Source: Anaerolineaceae bacterium 46_22
Lineage (GTDB): Bacteria; Chloroflexota; Anaerolineae; Anaerolineales; Anaerolineaceae
NCBI GenBank assembly: GCA_001508595.1
Contig: LGHA01000064.1
Location: forward strand, 1 to 7,280
Reading direction: 5' to 3'
DNA length: 7,280 nt
The notes under the pieces: generated by a model
Seen by the model: the letters and a program-made list of their open reading frames with translations, nothing else
Told to the model about the DNA's origin: nothing
Database searches by the model: none
Made by a program: the position numbers and the translations under genes
Part shown: positions 6,416 through 7,280 of the stretch, in pieces
How positions within the stretch are numbered: the stretch's first letter is position 1
How the letters are laid out: each line of letters starts with the position of its first letter

Positions 6416-6439
6416 GAATCGATTGTTCAAAGGCCGGTT
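6397..6439 (-). terminator. Rho-independent terminator of rplI
   Basis: Read on the minus strand, AACCGGCCT (6439-6431) and AGGCCGGTT (6412-6404) form a perfect 9-bp GC-rich stem with an 18-nt loop. It is followed by TTTTCTTTT (6405-6397). It lies 26 bp after the rplI stop codon. The T-run ends 4 bp before the TATAAT of the rodZ promoter, so termination and re-initiation are packed into about 50 bp. Confidence 0.88.
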
Positions 6440-6465
6440 ATCGTTGAAGTTTGATATGCGAAGAA

Positions 6466-7071
6466 TTATTCGGCTTCGGCGCTCTCTTCTGCTTCTGTTT
6501 CTTCTACGCTTTCCTCAACAATGCCAACATTTTCGATGGCGATTGAGTCAGAATCCTCCAAAACGGTGGTTGTTTCAGCATTTTCAGGCATTGCTTCTTT
6601 GGTTTCTTCCTGATCTTCAGGTGCTTCACCTTCTCGGTGGACAATGACGGTGATTTCTGGCATCAAGTCCATCGTCAGGTGAATCGGAACTTTGTAAGTG
6701 CCTAATTGGCGGATGGGTTCTGTTTCCACCTGTCGTTTTTCAAGCTCAATTTCGAAATTTGCTTGAATGGCTTCAATGATGTCATCATCACTGACTGAGC
6801 CGTATAATCGACCTGTTTCGCCTGCTTTGACGGCAAATGTGAGCTTCTTGCCATCGAGAACTTCTGCAACATCGCCAAGTTCTTCATTGAGGGCAGCACG
6901 ACGTTCTGTGGCTTTTACCTTAATCCGTTCAGCTTGCTGGAACGCACCCGGCGTAGCGGGGAGTGCAAAGCCCTGAGGGATCAGGTAGTTGCGGCCATAG
7001 CCAGCAGCAACCTTTTTGATTTCGCCAGCTCGACCTAATTTATAAACATCTTTGATTAACAGTACTTTCAT
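6466..7071 (-). CDS. rplI: 50S ribosomal protein bL9 with a long acidic C-terminal extension
   Basis: bL9 binds 23S rRNA near the base of the L1 stalk and reaches across the ribosome surface, helping to maintain reading frame and ribosome quality. The N-terminal rRNA-binding domain is typical (MKVLLIKDVYKLGRAGEIK, then GYGRNYLIPQGFA at 24-36), followed by the long connecting helix (about 42-73) and the C-terminal domain (about 75-146, GRLYGSVSDDDI at 88-99). Usual length is about 148-150 residues. This protein is 201, and residues 147-201 form an extension with 22 Asp/Glu and one Lys. The start has a good Shine-Dalgarno, GAAAGGG (7086-7080), 8 nt before the ATG. The common partners rpsF, ssb and rpsR are not adjacent: an insertion sequence begins about 130 bp upstream. 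The gene has its own promoter and terminator, so it is a single-gene unit. Confidence 0.96.
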   Translation of the reverse strand: MKVLLIKDVYKLGRAGEIKKVAAGYGRNYLIPQGFALPATPGAFQQAERIKVKATERRAALNEELGDVAEVLDGKKLTFAVKAGETGRLYGSVSDDDIIEAIQANFEIELEKRQVETEPIRQLGTYKVPIHLTMDLMPEITVIVHREGEAPEDQEETKEAMPENAETTTVLEDSDSIAIENVGIVEESVEETEAEESAEAE

Positions 7072-7103
7072 TTTTCAAGCCCTTTCTTCTTTCGTAAAAT
7101 AGT

Positions 7104-7129
7104 CTTGCCCGAAGGGTACAACGGACAAG
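7104..7129 (-). promoter_or_regulatory. Possible 5'-end hairpin in the rplI leader
   Basis: On the minus strand CTTGTCC (7129-7123) can pair with GGGCAAG (7110-7104), 7 pairs with one G-U, around a 12-nt loop. The loop side also allows a competing CCC-TTC-GGG mini-hairpin. The predicted transcript start is near 7130, so the hairpin would be at the very 5' end of the roughly 59-nt leader. No known ribosomal-protein leader is recognised. It could stabilise the mRNA or be chance. Confidence 0.3.
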
Positions 7130-7136
7130 CTAAAAG

Positions 7137-7165
7137 ATTTTACCCTTAATATAAATGATCGGCAA
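7137..7165 (-). promoter_or_regulatory. Predicted rplI promoter
   Basis: On the minus strand TTGCCG (7165-7160, 4 of 6 matches to TTGACA), a 17-bp spacer and TAAAAT (7142-7137, 5 of 6 matches to TATAAT) form a good sigma-70-type promoter. The predicted start near 7130 leaves a leader of about 59 nt with a Shine-Dalgarno. It lies outside the insertion sequence, so rplI expression need not depend on the element. Confidence 0.6.
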
Positions 7166-7172
7166 TCTTTTT

Positions 7173-7184
7173 ACAGAATTCTGT
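7173..7184. repeat. Perfect 12-bp palindrome upstream of rplI
   Basis: ACAGAATTCTGT is a perfect palindrome that ends 8 bp upstream of the rplI -35 box and lies roughly 12-15 bp from the apparent end of the insertion sequence. The position suits an operator, and it could also be a feature of the insertion target. It does not match a regulator site I know. Confidence 0.4.
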
Positions 7185-7198
7185 CAGGGCAAAGTAGT

Positions 7199-7233
7199 AA
7201 TGTCCTATTTGAGCAAAGTTAAAATGTCCTATT
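7199..7233 (+). repeat. Direct repeat pair at the insertion-sequence end
   Basis: AATGTCCTATT occurs exactly at 7199-7209 and 7223-7233, a period of 24 bp. The complement of its TCCTATT core, AATAGGA, follows at 7241-7247 just before the transposase start. Repeated boxes spaced about two helical turns apart at an element end are typical of transposase-binding sites, and here they could also let transposase cover its own ribosome site. That role is inference. Confidence 0.6.
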
Positions 7234-7248
7234 GGAGGTGAATAGGAT

Positions 7249-7280
7249 ATGACGAAAAACAGGATCATTACAATGAGCAA
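7249..7280 (+). CDS. Transposase, N-terminal fragment cut by the window edge (ISNCY-like)
   Basis: Only ten complete codons are visible, reading MTKNRIITMS, then the window ends. GGAGG (7234-7238) lies 10 nt before the ATG at 7249, and a second in-frame ATG is at 7273. Family members as I remember them open with a short basic stretch and then MSK before a helix-turn-helix. The assignment rests mostly on the repeats upstream and on this short leader, since no catalytic residue is visible. Confidence 0.5.
   Translation, partial: MTKNRIITMS

Larger units (their letters stand above)
7197..7280 (+). mobile_element. Left end of an insertion sequence, ISNCY-like, continuing beyond the window
   Basis: From about 7197 the DNA changes character. 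It has two copies of AATGTCCTATT, an inverted TCCTATT copy, a strong ribosome site GGAGGTG (7234-7240) and a transposase start. This layout, with repeated TGTCCTATT boxes before a transposase that begins with a short basic leader and MS(K), is what I recall for ISNCY (ISDol1/IS1202-type) elements. The outer boundary is estimated to within about 5-10 bp, since the other end and any target duplication lie outside the window. Confidence 0.6.

Noticed and set aside
6767..6976. Plus-strand open frame within rplI
   Set aside because: Ser/Ala/Arg-rich antisense shadow of the conserved bL9 coding region.

Overview
The window most likely comes from an uncultured member of Chloroflexota, class Anaerolineae (inference). 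The reasons are moderate GC, envelope proteins with long Thr-Pro-rich tails, a RodZ-type protein with two HTH domains, a divergent RsmI-like methylase, and the overall protein flavour. No rRNA or tRNA is present to confirm this. All genes look chromosomal and mostly housekeeping. The only accessory DNA is the start of an insertion sequence at the right edge.

Layout from left to right. Positions 1-500 (minus) hold the N-terminal two thirds of an RsmI-family tetrapyrrole-type methyltransferase, cut by the window edge. A 251-bp divergent spacer separates it from a MurJ/MviN-family lipid flippase gene (752-2293, plus). A 110-bp spacer with a near-consensus promoter follows, then a single-pass membrane protein with TPR-like helices and a Thr/Pro-rich tail (2404-3552, plus). 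A rho-independent terminator (3573-3602) lies between this gene and the convergent rodZ-rimO pair: rimO (3605-4957, minus) starts one base after the stop of the rodZ-like gene (4959-6380, minus). An 85-bp spacer carries both the terminator of rplI and the rodZ promoter. Next come rplI (6466-7071, minus) with its own promoter and a possible leader hairpin, a 12-bp perfect palindrome, and the left end of an ISNCY-like element with the first codons of its transposase (from 7249, plus).

Two themes link the genes. One is ribosome decoration and assembly: an RsmI-like methylase (16S C1402 in the canonical family), RimO (methylthiolation of uS12) and bL9. The other is the cell envelope: a MurJ-like flippase, a RodZ-like cytoskeleton/membrane protein and a TPR membrane protein of unknown function, the last two sharing Thr/Pro-rich extracytoplasmic tails. 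rodZ-rimO resembles the conserved rodZ(ymfM)-rimO-pgsA order of some Gram-positive lineages, but here it ends at rimO.

The most notable pattern not explained by gene calls is promoter placement. Three genes (rsmI-like, TPR protein, rodZ-like) have a -10 hexamer ending only 6-8 nt before the start codon, which predicts leaderless mRNAs. murJ and rplI instead have ordinary leaders with Shine-Dalgarno sequences. I see no wholly new defence or mobile system. The items most worth a second look are the leaderless promoters, the MurJ-like protein lacking key arginines, the tandem-HTH RodZ, the RsmI variant and the acidic extension of bL9.
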